The notes: generated by a model not told the origin, from the sequence alone. 64,000 nucleotides of DNA from Lingula anatina (GCF_001039355.2 NW_019775495.1:68977-132976); one strand, 5' to 3'. Positions 24,403 through 38,809 are shown, numbered from the stretch's first letter. Numbers and translations: made by a program.

Positions 24403-27400
24403 GTATGTGGCTGCATGATGCTGAACAATGGTGTCATGACACCAAGTGATATCGTAGATTGGCTCCAATACTGAATGTTGTTTTAAGATTTTTTTTACAC
24501 ATTTTCTGTTTTGTGTGATAATGTTTATGTAATCTAAGCAATTTTTTAATGAAATGTTTCACTTTTTCATTCATCGATGTTTTAGTAACTATTTTTAAAG
24601 GCCTAGCATTTTCAAAGAAAGCATGGTAAAATGTTCACTTTCAGACTAGATATCTCACATATTTTGGATTGTCTCAAAAAAGGGGAAACAAGAGACGTTT
24701 TTTCCCTTTTTCCACTTTTAGTTACCCTCTAAAATTGACTAAAATATATGCATATATTTTAAATTGAGAATTCATTCCCTATCAATTATATTATGGGATA
24801 GAACGTAGGAATTATGGGATATGACTTTTGACCTTGTCTGACCAGCTGACAGGTCACCCCAGCAGGTGTTGACAGGTCTCAGCTCTAGTGTTTCCTTGGT
24901 TGGGTACCAATCGGGCCAAAAGAGTCCTCAAGTGTTCTGTTTACAATAAAAATAAAGCTTTGGCATCAAATTAAGAACTTCGTTCTCAAAGAGTATTCGT
25001 AGTCATTTTAAATGGTCCTCTTCATACTGGAGCCTGTTGAAGAAGAGAGACCAATTTGTGAAGTAGTACCATCTACACTTTAGCCACAAAACCTCTTGGA
25101 GCTGTGGAACAAATTCTATCTCTGTTGGTTTATTTTTCATAGAGTGTGTTTATTATTCATAAAGCTGTTGTTTAATTTTGATTTTTCTTTTGTTTTTTCT
25201 TCAGATATAGGGCAAGTTTACTTATAAAGTGTTTAATGAATCAGAACAATATTTTTTCATTATGTATTCAAACTGAGAACTAAGCTTGCAAAGAAAAACA
25301 GTTGGAAAATTGCACTTCTCTTCCTTGTAGTTCAAAATGCTGATTCAGTATTGAAATAGATATATCTTGCTTACATTATGCCAGTGTGCAAAATGTGAAC
25401 ATACGGAAAAAAAAAAAGTAATTTATTTTGCACTTTTCTATTTTTTTAGCAGACTCTCATCCAATATATCTCCACTGTCCACTTTTATTTTCTCATTGGG
25501 ACTGGACATAATCTCTCTGGCTTGCTTAATGGCATAATGATGCAGACTAATGGCCCTTTGGCCTGCCCAATAAATGAACATTCACTAATAATAAATCGGA
25601 AGACAAAGCCATAAATTCACATTCTTCTCACATCAAATGGCCATTAGGTGGACGGAAATGGGACAGCGGAATACCGGTGGCCATTTTGATCGAATGCTAT
25701 GTATAGTTATAGTCGTGGAGTTTGAGCTTTGCAGCCAGTGGTGCCCAAATGCTTTGGCATTTGCAAATATGGAGGTGGCCTTGATGTGGATGTGAAATGA
25801 ATGATTAGGTTTTGAAAAATTAGATGGAATAAGTGCTGTTTTCTTTTGTTTTTTAGACCCTTGGGTCTTTGATTCTACAAAAAAGTACAAAAAAAAAATC
25901 CAGTTACTCTATAAATAAATGTTTTAGTCTTCCCAATAGTTGTGTGAATTAAATAAAATGGAAGAACATCCAAATGAAAATGGGATTAGGACATTGCTTT
26001 TCATTTTAAGTCCTTGCCCTGACTCAAAGTAAGTGGATTTTTGGATAAAACCTGTTTGCTAGTAGACTTTTTGGTAGCTATAGGAAATTATCCATCCACC
26101 CCATACTGCCCCGATTATGGCTTGATCACACTTATCTTTCAAGATATTAAACAAGAAAAAAAAAAAGAAAGAAACTGAAAAAAAGGGAAAGAACTTCCTT
26201 GCCTGCCTCTGCCATTGCTTGTCACAGCAGAAAATTCATAATCAGCCATTACTGTGTCTACCATCTGCTTCAAAACCTAGTGGAAAAATACATTGTCATG
26301 AATTTTTGATCACTCAAATTGCCAAACTGCGTGTCAGCGTTTGCATGCCGCTGTCATAACGCCCGCTAAGAAGATATATTGCTGAATGCTTTAAAGGCAC
26401 ACGTCCATCTGATTTTCGTAATGCAGGTATGATTTTTGACCCTACCCCTATTTCATCCGATGACCACTTTCTAATCACATTACCTGGATTAAAGCTGATT
26501 AAATTAAAGGAAATGGAAGAAGAGAGGGAGAGGGGGCTTTATTATATTATGGCCAGTCAGTGACAGGTGAAATTAATCATGGTATTGCTACTTTTTGTGT
26601 ATAAACCAGTTTTAATCTGTTTAAAAGTAAAATTAGTTTTGTAGGGTCAGCGCCAGGAAAGTGTACTTTTAATGTAGAGGATTTTCAGAAAATGATTTTA
26701 AAGTTGGAAATTGCCCAAAAATCTATGGAAATTCAGTTTAGCTAGAAACATGTTTATCGTGATATTTGATAACTTTGACGAAATGAAAAGAATCACAAAG
26801 ATCTTAACTGATGCTCTGGTGGTGGAAGGGTCTGATTACGCGAGATAAATGTGTTAAATAGAGAAGAAAAATATCAAACACGAATGCCAAAAAAACTGAT
26901 TAGATTTCACCTGTTTAGTCAACAGAAAAAGATTTCATTTTATTTGATACTTGTGTGAAAAAAAAACCTAGAATACTGCCAAAAGATTATGAAGTAACCT
27001 GGAAGTTACTGTGGAATTATGAAAAATGTGCTTAAAACAATGATTTCTCAAAAATCAAAAATAATATTTTGTTAAAGGGATGATAATTAGTTGACCTGAG
27101 TCATTTATTTATCTCATGAAAAAAAATGAAACAACAATTTCTCATGTGTAGTCAAATGTTATAGTCAAAACAAAGAATATTATAATGCTATGACATTTAA
27201 AAGGTAAAGAAATTACAGAGAGAAAAAAAAAGAGACTCACTGTGGTTTTTATATATTTGATCAAAACTGACATGATATGAATTAGTTCAGCATGAAACAT
27301 TGCCAAACAGAAGAAAAAAAAAACATCGGTGCTAGGAAATTGTGGAATGGAGAGGGATCATAGAAATCTTCTGCTCTGTCACTTTAAAAATTGATATCAA

Positions 27401-28036
27401 AGAGGTAGCGGATACTTGGGCAGTGAGGTGGAAACCAAGGAAGTCTCACAGACGAGACGTAGGTGTAGAGACTGAAAATATTTGCCATCCACAAAATGGG
27501 ATTTTTGTTTGATTGAGTGTCAAGAAAAAATATTACTGAGATAAAGAAGCAATTAAGAAGTGTCATAGTTATAGATAATATTAAAATATAAAATTAAGTT
27601 GGTTACAATTTTGATGGCATCTTTTTATTTTACTTTATCTTTTTTTAAAGTGCAAGAAAAAGGGGAAAATTTTTTTAAAGACAGAATAGGATTTATATTT
27701 GATAATATATCCGTCAGAGCAGTTGCACAAAATTTCACCTGCCGCTACAGCAATTTTGTTATTTTTGAATTTAGGCAATCAATCAGGTGTGTCTTACACA
27801 AAGCCTTTTACTCAAACGAATTTTAAAAGAACAATTTAAAAAAGAAATAAGCAGATGAAGAGTCAGGGTTGAGCATGATCTTAGATTAGCGTCTTAACTC
27901 AGTGGCGATAATATTGTCCACAAACAGTGGAGGCAGGAAAATTGCGTCACTGCAGGAGAGAGGGCTGGGCGCTCAGCCGCGTACTCCATTTCAAGGCAGA
28001 TGTTTTGTCCATTTGCTTCATTGATTTTGTTTTTTA

Positions 28037-28050
28037 GTTGCTATGGCAAC
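28037..28050. promoter_or_regulatory. X-box-like palindrome (RFX-type)
   Basis: GTTGCTATGGCAAC matches the RFX X-box with one departure from perfect symmetry. It is the second such site in the introns. Binding is inferred from the motif only. Confidence 0.42.
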
Positions 28051-29704
28051 CCTTTGGGAACAAGAAATCCACAGACAGTAGTAGGTTACAGTGCAAACAT
28101 ATTACCTTTTTTTTTTCTACAGAGTATACCTCCGGCTTAAGAAGGTGGGGTCATGTTTTTTCCCCTCTCTAAATTCCACTGACTATTTTTCTTTTCATTT
28201 ACTGATGGTCTTGTTGACATCCGGTGACTTTGTTGATTTTATTAATGATACAAAGGCTACATGTAAATCTTTTTATTTATTTCAATTTTTTTTCTTATTG
28301 TAAAAATATGTGTTGCTGGCTATGTACATGGCAACACAAAAGGTGATACAAAAGAGGTGAATTACATTTTGTATATTATCTGTCTTTTCCATTTTGTGCT
28401 CATTTTTGAATTAAAGATTGGTTAAAAAATGGGGTAAAACATTACAAAAACTCATCAGATATCTTCCTCGTTTATTGGCATCAGTTACCCAGAAACAATT
28501 TCATATTCTTAACACAGTAATTTAATTTGAAGGAAATTCGTGCCCCATACTATATCCATCAACAAAAAAAAAATCTAGATAACTGCAAGACATGGGTCTA
28601 ATTAAAGAAGAAAATTACTGCATAATTGACCTGGGTCAACAGAGCTGGACCTTTCCTGTTAATTACAGAAGGCGAAATTGACATCGAAATTGGCATCGAT
28701 CGGAAATATAAGAGATAGGCAGCGAAGGTTTTGTTCTTGTTTAAAAGGCGTATTGATTATTTCACTGCTGTTTGTATATAGGATGCTGTAATCTCTTTTT
28801 CACTCTGTGATTTATGGCATTTACTTTGACTGGTGTTGGGTAAGAGATTTAGAACCTCAGCAGGACAATTGGTTTAATACAGATTTTCAAAAGGTCTCCA
28901 ATCCACACTGTATAGACCTGGAAATGGGGTTTTATTCGTCAAAAATTACAGCTGGAGTCTCTGGATATTCATTGTTTACACAATTATAAATTTATTATTT
29001 TATGCTTTCTTAAGGAGAGGATCTAATGCAAAAGTGACTTGCCTTTTTTCTTTTTTTTTCATGAAGCCATATTGTTTTAAAATAAGGTTGATATCCCTAA
29101 GTAACGTGAGGATTTGTTCTGAACATTTTTTTACCTTCAGAACTGTCTTCAGACTTACACAATAAATGCCTAGAAATGTTATGTGACAATGGCGATATAT
29201 CTTTATTCTGTTTAAGTTTTTTTTTTCAGTTTGTATGTCAAATAATACAATGCCACCCTCTTGCAAAATATATATTGAACATCTCTCTGCAGCACACAAG
29301 GTGTTGTAGCAAATATTGCTTGGGTGACAGTTTATCAACTCACACACAGATATTGCTCGCATTCTCAGTGACACTTAATGAAAAAAAATATATTTCCGCT
29401 GGATCTTTAAGCAGTTCTACTGAAAATATTCATGCATGTATTTTCTATGGTCCAGTTGAGATGTTCTGTCTAAATGTTATCTAGACTCGTTCACAATGGA
29501 AGTAGTTGGCAGTCTCTCCTCACTTTAGGTGTTAAGTAAAGAGGCATACTGACCCAATTTCCTTATTTACTAGAACTAATTCTGGCTTACCTTGGGGGAA
29601 GACTAGACAAAACTTAGAGCCAATTTCTAAAAGAAGTACAATCAAAAATCAAGTCTTTGCAAAAGCTGCAGTGGACCTTAGCCAATTAGGATGAGTTTCA
29701 CTAA

Positions 29705-29916
29705 GGGCCCCTTTACACTAAACGGCGTCCTTTCTGCGTCCAGCAGTACGGCCCCATTTGAGAGTTAAAAGATTATATTACTTAACATGCCGACAACTGG
29801 CCGATCATTGAGCAGTAATTCTGATACAAAATCAATGCTCGTGCCTCCTTATTAAGACCACAGCGATGCCAAAATTCATGGTCGCAGAAAGGACGCCGTC
29901 CAGTGTAAAGGGGGTA
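29705..29916. mobile_element. Harbinger-like MITE (212 bp)
   Basis: The ends are inverted repeats of 34 bases that match at 29 positions. The shared core is CCCCTTTACACT, then ACGGCGTCCTTTCTGCG. The element is flanked on both sides by TAA (29702-29704 and 29917-29919), the three-base TWA duplication expected for PIF/Harbinger elements. It has no coding capacity. The family name is inferred from the TIR start and the target duplication. Confidence 0.8.
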
Positions 29917-31559
29917 TAAGAAGCCAAGAGACTGTATACCTTTTTCTGCTTTAAATGAGGCCCCTAGAGCAAAATATGATGGTTTTGACAAAAATTTTTA
30001 CTCTCAGCGACAACTTAAGCTCAGTTAGGTACGTCAACTACATTTCTGCATGCCAATCATTTAATAATCTCTCCTAAGACAATATGGTAAAAAAATGACT
30101 ACACTTAATCAGCTATCAGAGTTTAGTAGTCTAAATTAAGCCTAAAAACATAAGACATTTTGTGAGACAGGGGGCTCCAGACCAGACAATGGTGGATTGC
30201 CCGGAAATGAAAACGTCTGCTCTAATAGCTGCCTATCCATCAAAAATGACAAGACAAAAGGCAGGAGATGGGGCCCAGGGAGAGATGATGCAATATCTGT
30301 GTTATGTCACAGTCAAACCCTAGGCAATACTGGGAGAAGTTGATTGGATTATGTGGTACTTCGGGAGCCGAATACACCACCACTTTGGTCATTGTGCACA
30401 ATATAATTATATGTCTTTATATTCAGTAAAATATACAAGTTGGAATATTAGAAAAAATGGAAAAATATTTAACTATTTTAGTATTGTTGATTCTGTATCA
30501 ATATTTTTACGTTTGCTAGAGGTGATTATGATTGACCAGAAAATTTTCTAATTATTTATTTATTTATTATTATTAACAATGAAAATCATATAAGACTCTC
30601 TCACTTATTGTATCAAAAAGAAAAAAGATGAATGTCGTTAAGCTAACCCCAGTTCTTGGCCAGCAGTGGGTTTGGTAATAAATGATGTAACAGACATCAG
30701 ATAATTTCTAGCAATTATTGAAAATTGATTTGCTACCAGTAGTGCTGCAGTGAAATAGTGTCAGCATAATTACTCCCCTCTCTTTTCCATAATTTGCAAA
30801 CAAAAGCAAAAGAAGATGCATAAAAGTTAATAATCTGATAAAAAGGCAAACATATTTTTCTCTTGGGATAAGAGCAAAACATAGCTGTTTCACTTAAGTT
30901 TTTGTTACAAAGTAAGTGATAACTATTACTAATATCATTATTTAATTTTTATTACTCAAATCAGTTTAATTTTTAAAAATAATCACTTTTTAGTGGCTAC
31001 TTATATAATAATATTTATGTTAAGTTCAAATCTGCAGTTTCATTGTATGAGATTAAAGTGTTCATTTTAACACCATAATTTGACAGCAATATTTTTTTTC
31101 GAAAACAGAGAGTGGAGCCTAGGATTTATTTATTTATTTATTTATTATTGCCATGTATTTCTCTCTTTGTGAAACTAATGCACCAACATTTACCTGCAGA
31201 ACTGCCCAGTTAGCCAGGTAGATATGGGTATACTGCCAGTAAACAGGTGCTCTATGGGAAGATAATTGGATTAGGCCACTTAGGAGCAGTTAAGTCCTGC
31301 CTAAGTGACCGTTAGGTAATGGCTACACCAGAGTTATGTAACAGTAATGAGATTACTGGAATGATTACATCTGGACTGCCAGCAGCTGTACAACCATTCA
31401 TAGAGTTAGAACAGATGTAGGCTACCTCCACTGACCATGTAATATATTTGTATTGTAATGGTGTTTTGTTACGGTATTTAACTACCACATTTTCTTCTTG
31501 AGTATAAAGTATTTTGTTTGTTTGTTTGTTTTGATGGTTGTTCCTTTCAAAAAGATATG

Positions 31560-31630
31560 AAATGGATGGTATATATTGTGAAGTTTTGAATTATAAAATG
31601 GATGATATATATTGTGAAGTTTTGAATTAT
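31560..31630. repeat. 35-bp tandem duplication
   Basis: A unit containing TATATATTGTGAAGTTTTGA occurs twice in direct succession with only small differences. Confidence 0.9.
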
Positions 31631-32179
31631 TAATGTACCTTTAATATACAGTGTCGCTAGAAATTCAGGAAGAAAAAAAACTGTCATCAGTCATAAATCT
31701 AAGCGTTTTGCATCTTTCTTTCATTGTAAACACCCTACAAACCTTGCCATTTGACACAGTGAGTATGAGAAGTTAAGTGGACGTTACCACTAAGTAGATA
31801 TTATGTCCTCACGGAGTGGCGTTTGCGTCACAGGTACAGGCAGGTGTTGGGCAACGATAACATGATTACATCATCATTTACCTGAGCCAGGTGGGGTGAC
31901 CTGATCTCACCTCACCTGGACATGTCTCATATGTCACTGCCACTGCCCTGTTGATATAAGGGAAGACTATGGCACTTTTTTTTTGCCTGGGTCTGGTTTA
32001 TCAGAGAAATGTTGGATCAAATAAAAAGTGAGATGTTTAACTTACGCAAGGTAAAATACCTTGCTTTAGATGAATAACCTGACTGTATTAGCCAAGCCAA
32101 GTAATATTTGCGAGCAAAAACAGGGTTTTGCAAAAGAAGTAGAATGTTTTACATTTTCTTTGGTAATAAGCTATGCAGT

Positions 32180-32345
32180 TGCTGATGCATTTTCTTTGAT
32201 ATGTTTGGTATTTGGAACCATTTTCTTTTGATGTATGTTTTGCAGTGAGGTGAGGCATTTTCTTTTTGGAAAATGTTTGGCATTTGGAGGCATTTTCTTT
32301 TGGTATATGCTTAAAAATCAGCTGAAGCATTTTCTTTTGGAATAT
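32180..32345. repeat. imperfect repeat cluster, GCATTTTCTTTTGG core
   Basis: The phrase GCATTTTCTTTTGG or a close variant recurs about five times at uneven spacing, with related GTTTGGCATTTGG linkers. The minus-strand frame with repeated KENxSK is its translation, not a gene. Confidence 0.7.
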
Positions 32346-33220
32346 TGGGCATTCATCGAAGGTATGTTATGCTAAAGTGAGCCCAGGTAAATGAGTTAGT
32401 CACCTTAGCAGTTACCTGAGATGTAGAAATCTGATGATGGTTTGCATAAAACTGACAAGTCAGACAGAAGTTAGATTTGTCCCTGTTAGATATTTTCATT
32501 CTGCAGTGCTGCAGTGCTTAGGGTTTTACGATAAAGAATGAAAATCTTGTAAAAAAAAAATTGTACACAGCAACAATGTAGTGAACATCAGGTCATTTTG
32601 ACCCTTGCGAATAATTCATGGGACACTTGCCCTGGCACAAACACACACACAGACTGCATATTAAAATCACAAATCACGAGCATAATATTTATTCAATTTT
32701 ATATCATTTTGCAAGATTTTTCATGTTCGTATGCTCTTACATTATTATCGACAGCACAAGTAATTAATTGATTTTGTTTGACTGGGTGAGCAATTATGGC
32801 ATCCATGTTTGAGAATTCAAGCAACTGCAAATGTAGCTTGCATGAATATCATGAATAGAAGCATATGCAGTTAACTACCCATATTAATGACAACACCAGA
32901 ATTAATGGCACTTAGATGTGTTTTTAATATAAACTCTTAAAGAACTCGAATGCAATCATAATATATACTGTTTAAGTGATTGATCGCTCAAGCTGCTCCA
33001 TCTGCTAGTTATTTCCTGCTGAGGCACGTAGAACCCATGGACGGCTTTAAGATTCTGATGGAAAACTGGCTAGACCAGGCAAATATAGGCGTCTGATGGA
33101 AAACAGGTTTTTAAAAAAATACTAACGATGACTGAATTATAGGTGAAAAAAGGAGGGAAATGTGGAATGCTCGGTAGAAAGCTGAGTTTGAAAGGGTGCA
33201 CTGAAAGAATGCGCGTATGC

Positions 33221-33262
33221 ATACAGAGAGAGAGGGGGGGAGGAGAGAGATAGAAAGAGAAG
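33221..33262. repeat. GA/poly-G rich tract
   Basis: (GA)n with an embedded G run of seven. Confidence 0.8.
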
Positions 33263-36200
33263 TGTTCATTTGACTCAAACTGTCAGTGAAGACACTTTTC
33301 AATTCTTCTATCTGTTTCAAGACCATGTGATGTTTTGCTTGATGTGTGACCTTCTTTTATGTCATATGACCTTTCATATCACATGTGATCATGACCTTAT
33401 ATAGAACGATTGGTTTATTAGTCATAGGTTTGGATGTAGGACATCTTCCGCTTTAGCCAGGACCTGCTGTGATTCATGCTGTTAAGGGAATGACAGAAAA
33501 CCTATGAAGTATTTAATGAAATTCTCACCAGACTAGAATTTTTATGTAGTGAGAGGATATAATTTAAAGTTTGGTGAATAATTGCAATATGTAATATAGA
33601 ATGGCATTTGCATTTTGAGTTTTCTCCTTTTTCTGTGTAACATGGGGGTGGGGGGGGGGTGCTACACCAGAAATGATTGTGATTGAGTTCAGTTCGACTG
33701 AGACTGTCTGAGAAAAAAGAAGCACTATTGTTGCTGGTTTCCTTTGCAATTCTTCATCCTAGAGTAAAGATTCTCTGGACATCCCATTTGGTCCTGCTAC
33801 TATGACGTGTCATGGCCCCCAATGTGACTTAATTGTAGTAGATGTGCCAAGATTGTGCTTGGTTGTGACCCATTATCCATGTTAGTGGCATTGTGCTGAA
33901 ATGACTGGCCCTGCCCTGAGCATGTCTGTAATACACAGAGCATGTGTTGTTAGCACTTGGTGCACAACAGGTTATGCTAATTTTCTTTTCTGTAATTTTA
34001 TGTAAATGATTATTTCTATCTATCCTTTAGGTTATGTTTTTACCTTTTTTGGCTTGTTTTAATTGCCTGACTAAAAAAAAAAAAAAAAGTTAGGATGGAT
34101 TTTGAATTTTCAGAATAGGCTAGAGTGAGGTTAAATTGAGATCCATTAAATTTCATGGCGATCCAATAATTACTTAATCAATTAATAATGAAACTTGAGC
34201 TGCCTTTGCTGTCGCAAAGTCAGACTCAGATTATCTTCCCACTCTGAATAGATTTCTAGTTTACAGCATGGAATCTGCATGGATTTATCCGGACACCTTA
34301 GACCTCTTCCTTAAAGAATATGTTTGCGTGTTAAAGTTTTATGATGTAGACCCAGCGTCGGCAGATATGAAAATGGTAGGGTGGAATCAAAACCTTTTGC
34401 ATTACATGAATGATGACACCAGACAGTATCGTCTGTAGGGGCTGGAGGAAGGATTCTTTGTTTGCCTTTCATTCAATACCCTACCTGATTGTCCCTAAAA
34501 CAGATGCAATTCCAAGACCCTTAATAGCTCACAACATTCAGACTGAAAAGGTATAATCTCTTCATCAAACATGGAATAAAAGAGAATGACATACAGCAGA
34601 ACGTGTTCGAATTACGTTTTTCACCGAGCCCTCAGTCTGTATTTGTGTGCACAAGCAAGCTCTCTGAGGCTTCGGTGAGTGTGTTCAGTTTTCTCTGGGG
34701 TATGATAGTAAATACAGTCTCGAGATCAGTCTGTTTACTTGTCTGTGTAGGGATAATATAGCCAGCACTTAAGTGAGGTAAAACCTTGCTGTGTAAATTG
34801 CGTGGAATATAGGATGGGTTTTGTTTTGACTTTCATTGATGGAGGTGGCATTGACAGTGTTTTAACGTCTGATTTTCTTGAATAACACAGAGCATCAAGT
34901 TTCTATTTTTTTCCTTTTTACCAAGATCTTTTTTTCCTTTATTTTTTCTTGGAATAGCTTTTTTTGCCTATTTTTATGACCTTCAAATAATTTTACACAT
35001 CGTTTCATAATGATTGTGGAAAAAATGAAATAATGGCGAATGTGCTGGAAAATTGCTTGTAAGGATACCCGTGTTGGTATTGTACTGTTTTTTTTGCACA
35101 GGAAAGCTTCTTGGTATTAGTTTATAATCTGTAGTATGTGCTTATTATTCAAGTTAAAAGGTTGTTGCTGTAATATTGTGGAATTTTTCCAAAAGTAAAT
35201 AAAGATACGTGTTGTGGATTGGGATGGCATCAGGGATCATGAAAGGCCATCTTTGTTAAAAAATGTTTCTTTCTTGTTATGTTTTACCTATAAATTCTTA
35301 ATTTTCTCAAATGTTTAATTTTTTTATTTGCAATTTTTCTTTCTTATAATTTTATGGATCTAATTTAACTTGACATTCTCAAAGCATGAAAAATTGTGAG
35401 CTTTCCAGTAGATTCAGGACAAGATTTTGTGTACACTACCAAGTTTCATCTGTACAGAGATAAAGTACAGAACATCTCAGTCAGCCAAAAGTAATTCCCA
35501 TGTCACTTTGCTCTGCGTTGTGCTCATTGATTTTGTCTGTACAAAAAGGCAAGGGTTATGTCACTAAAAGCAAATTCACGCTGCATAAATTGTACGAATT
35601 TCAGTGGTTTTAAGGCAAATGCAACGCTGACTGTGGGCACATGCTATTGTTTGAGGATGCAAAGGATGTAAATGTTTCTGAAGGCGAGTAGGTGACGCAG
35701 ACGTTTGAGGTTAATATTAGCATGACCAGGATTGTGTTATCGATCAGTGGTAATTTTGTAGTTTGTGTGTGTTTGCTAGACAGCATATCTTTATGTCTGA
35801 GTCTGACTTGGGATTAGAAACAGGATAATCCTGAAAACATTTTTTTTTTTTTTTGCCTTTTTCTTTCATTATATTGATGATAAAGATAATGCTAAAAATC
35901 ATAATGATAATTTAGAAGTGAAAATTGTGATGATAAAAGATTTAATTATATCTTCTTAATAGGTAAAGGCAGGATAAGTAGTTGGTAAAGAAATCAGAAT
36001 GAGTTTTTACACAAAAATTGATGTTTAAAATAAAGAAGAAATGCTTCCTTTAAGTTATTTAGCTGTGATGTCTATGATATTTTATTCATGAGTAGTTGAA
36101 ATACTTTTTATACTACTACACATTCAAATATTCTTCAAATAAAACAGTTTCTTGTTGCTATTGTTGGGTCAGCTGCCTGCATTTATGTGAGTCACACCTT

Positions 36201-38653
36201 CAATTCCTCATATCACTCTATTCCTGTATATCCCAGATCACCTCGTGCTGGGCCAAGCTTACGAAAGAATCGTTCGGCCTCACGTGCTGGAGTCCCAGCA
36301 TGGTTCATGTGCCTGCATGCTGAGAAAATTGTGCACGCACCTGCCAAAGTGACCTTGAAAAACACACGAGGTCAACATTTACATGAGTTTTGATACTGTT
36401 TACATGATTGATGGAGACAGCGTTTAATCAGCACGAACTGCACGCCAATATCAGATGAGGATGATTTATCGTACATTGAAGCCCGTAATCTGTCCTCTGT
36501 GATTTCGCCTGATACTTTGTATGCGGTCTTCTGGGTGCTGTTGAAGCAGTATTATTTATAAGGCATTCAATAGTAGCTTGGCAGTTCATTTTTCCCCAGC
36601 TTATTTAAAAAGTCTTAGTGGAAAGGATGAGACTACCATTGGATAGTTTATGGAGTTGTCACATAAGAATGTGTCTGGGTTCCCACATGTGTTTCCTCTA
36701 TCCCACTGACTATCATTTAAGTATGAAACTTAGTGTACTCGGGTTCTTTTTGATAAAAAATTATTTATTTACTTATATATTTAGTTTTACATTTATTAAT
36801 TGATTTGGTAACCCTGTTATGTCTGCTAAGCAAAGAACACTGCTGACAGTGCTAACACGTGCAAGCACACAAAGCACACGCACACACACTTTTTATCTGA
36901 TATTCACGTATAGTGTATGAACATTAGATGACTTGAACACAATCGGGGATATTAATTATGCTTCTGGGATTTTTCTGGAGTTCCGGGGAAATGAGTGGCA
37001 TAAATTGTGCCGAGGGATACTCATTAGATGTTGATGAAGAGGCTCATGATGGTGGCCAATATTGTGGTGATGATATCTGATATGACTTTTAAATAAATAA
37101 AAAAAAAATAGAAAGATATTACTGAAAGATGTAGGTTCAAATAATATCTTGTGTGTTGAATAAGTTACATTTGATAAAATGTGATATTGAAAAATATGTT
37201 ATCTTGGGATTCAAAACAACAGACATTTATGAACGTACATATTATCCGTCACTCAATTTCAAAGGCTGGAAAAGAGATTCTTGACCTTTCTTAAATGAAC
37301 CACCAGAGATTTGTCCATTAAGGTACCATGGATTGTAATGTCAGTCTAACTTTTCCCTGCAGACCTCTCTCTGCCAGCTCCAGCCATAATCTCAAGTCAT
37401 TATCCTTATTATTGTTCTTATCCATTTCCTCTTGCCGGGGAATGGCGTTACAGCGTTATACCCTGGGAATCGTTTGATGAGAGACGTGAAAGACATTTCT
37501 ATCCTAGTTGTTTTTTTTTTTTCTTTTTTGCTGCCTCTGTTACTATGAATTAGACTTTTAAAAGATTTCTAAGAATTGGGTTCTCTTGGTTTATCATTCT
37601 TGGTAATAATGTCTAAAGATAGCTAAAACTTATTTTGTAGCCTGTATCATGGAGATAGAGGTAATTTCTAGTAATGTGAACTTTATTGGTTATATCATCC
37701 CATTTGTCTGTTATACCTGACAAAGATGATTTGAAATATTGAATTCTGATTTGGGATCAAGTTCAACAGTTGGTATTATGTGAGCAAATTGAGAGTCAGA
37801 AAACTTGAAAGAAAAGTGCATGAATTAGTGAGATGTTTGAAATTTGTGAGGCATTATTTGGAAAATTTTGAGATGATCCATTGGAGTAGAATGAAAGGTG
37901 GAATAAACAGTCTATTGCTTTTATCTTCGCTTAAAGGGATAATAACTCTTCATATGAGATCTATATTTCATAATAAAAACATTGTGAATAACTCATAGAA
38001 ATATAATATATTCTGTTTTACCACAAAAACAGCAGTTATAGCTATTATTCTGATATGTGAGCTTGTCTTTAGACGATGTAAGCTCCATTGATGGCTATAC
38101 TATGTTAAAATCTCTTAAGAGATTTTAACAAAAAACCAAACATTTAGAAAAAAAACCAGGGACTAACTTTGAATGTAAAAATGGATTCATTAACCATTGG
38201 TAAGTATGAGAAAATTGTTGCTCACTCCAGGAAAATTCATTTTTTGGCCAAAACAAAGAGTTATTATCACTTTAAGCTAAAATGTAATTACTTTTTCCCC
38301 CATCTTGTTTCAATACCCAGAGCAAATACTGGTCACCTGGTCTGATTTGTGTGTTAAATTGTGAGTTATATTTGTGTATTATAATTTTTCTAAGCTGTAG
38401 AAAATTAAAGGTCAGTTATATTTTCCACCTTTCCCAGATATATTTTAATTTCTAAAAACTGTAACTTTTTAGTATTTTTTTTATTTATTATTTTATTTAT
38501 TTATTTATTTTATTTTTTTTTTTTTTGTTGATGTTCTGTTCTGACTTCATATTTCTCATGTTTATTTCATTCATAATTTTATGAATCAGTATTCATTGGT
38601 CAGTCTCAATTTAAAACAATATTTTAAAGTGCTTTTAACCTCAATTTTTACAG

Positions 38654-38809
38654 GGTAAATGTCAAAGGAAGGAGCCACCATGTAAATATCTTCACCCGCC
38701 CCAACATCTTCGAGAGCAGCTTCTACAAAATGGTCGAAATAACTTGATCATGAAGAACCTACAGATGCAGATGCTGACACAACAGGCTGGTTACCAGGTG
38801 ATGCCCATG
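38654..38809 (+). CDS. mbl: muscleblind exon 3: rest of zinc finger 2 and start of linker
   Basis: The acceptor CAATTTTTACAG is followed by GGT AAA TGT in phase 0. Residues 81-132 complete finger 2 (C75-X7-C83-X6-C90-X3-H94, with PPCKYLHPPQHL). They continue through the family motif QNGRNNLI and a Gln/Met-rich stretch to VMPM. The six-residue spacing with PPC is what I recall for fly Muscleblind; vertebrate finger 2 has four. The donor ATG|GTGAGT is strong. A second in-frame donor, CAG|GTGATG, lies 12 bases upstream, so forms with or without VMPM could be made. The 52 codons keep phase 0 at both ends. Confidence 0.96.

Larger units (their letters stand above)
18863..38653 (+). other. mbl: intron 2 (19.8 kb)
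   Basis: This intron separates the two halves of zinc finger 2. It opens with (TTTG)n and a degenerate GGACTCTAT array (18919-19133). Further in are CT and TA microsatellites, a Harbinger-like MITE (29705-29916), an X-box (28037-28050), a 35-base tandem duplication (31560-31630), and a GCATTTTCTTTTGG repeat cluster (32180-32345). A GC-richer patch at 36187-36393 is open in two frames but has no convincing exon. I see no independent gene; the remainder is AT-rich unique DNA. Confidence 0.85.
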
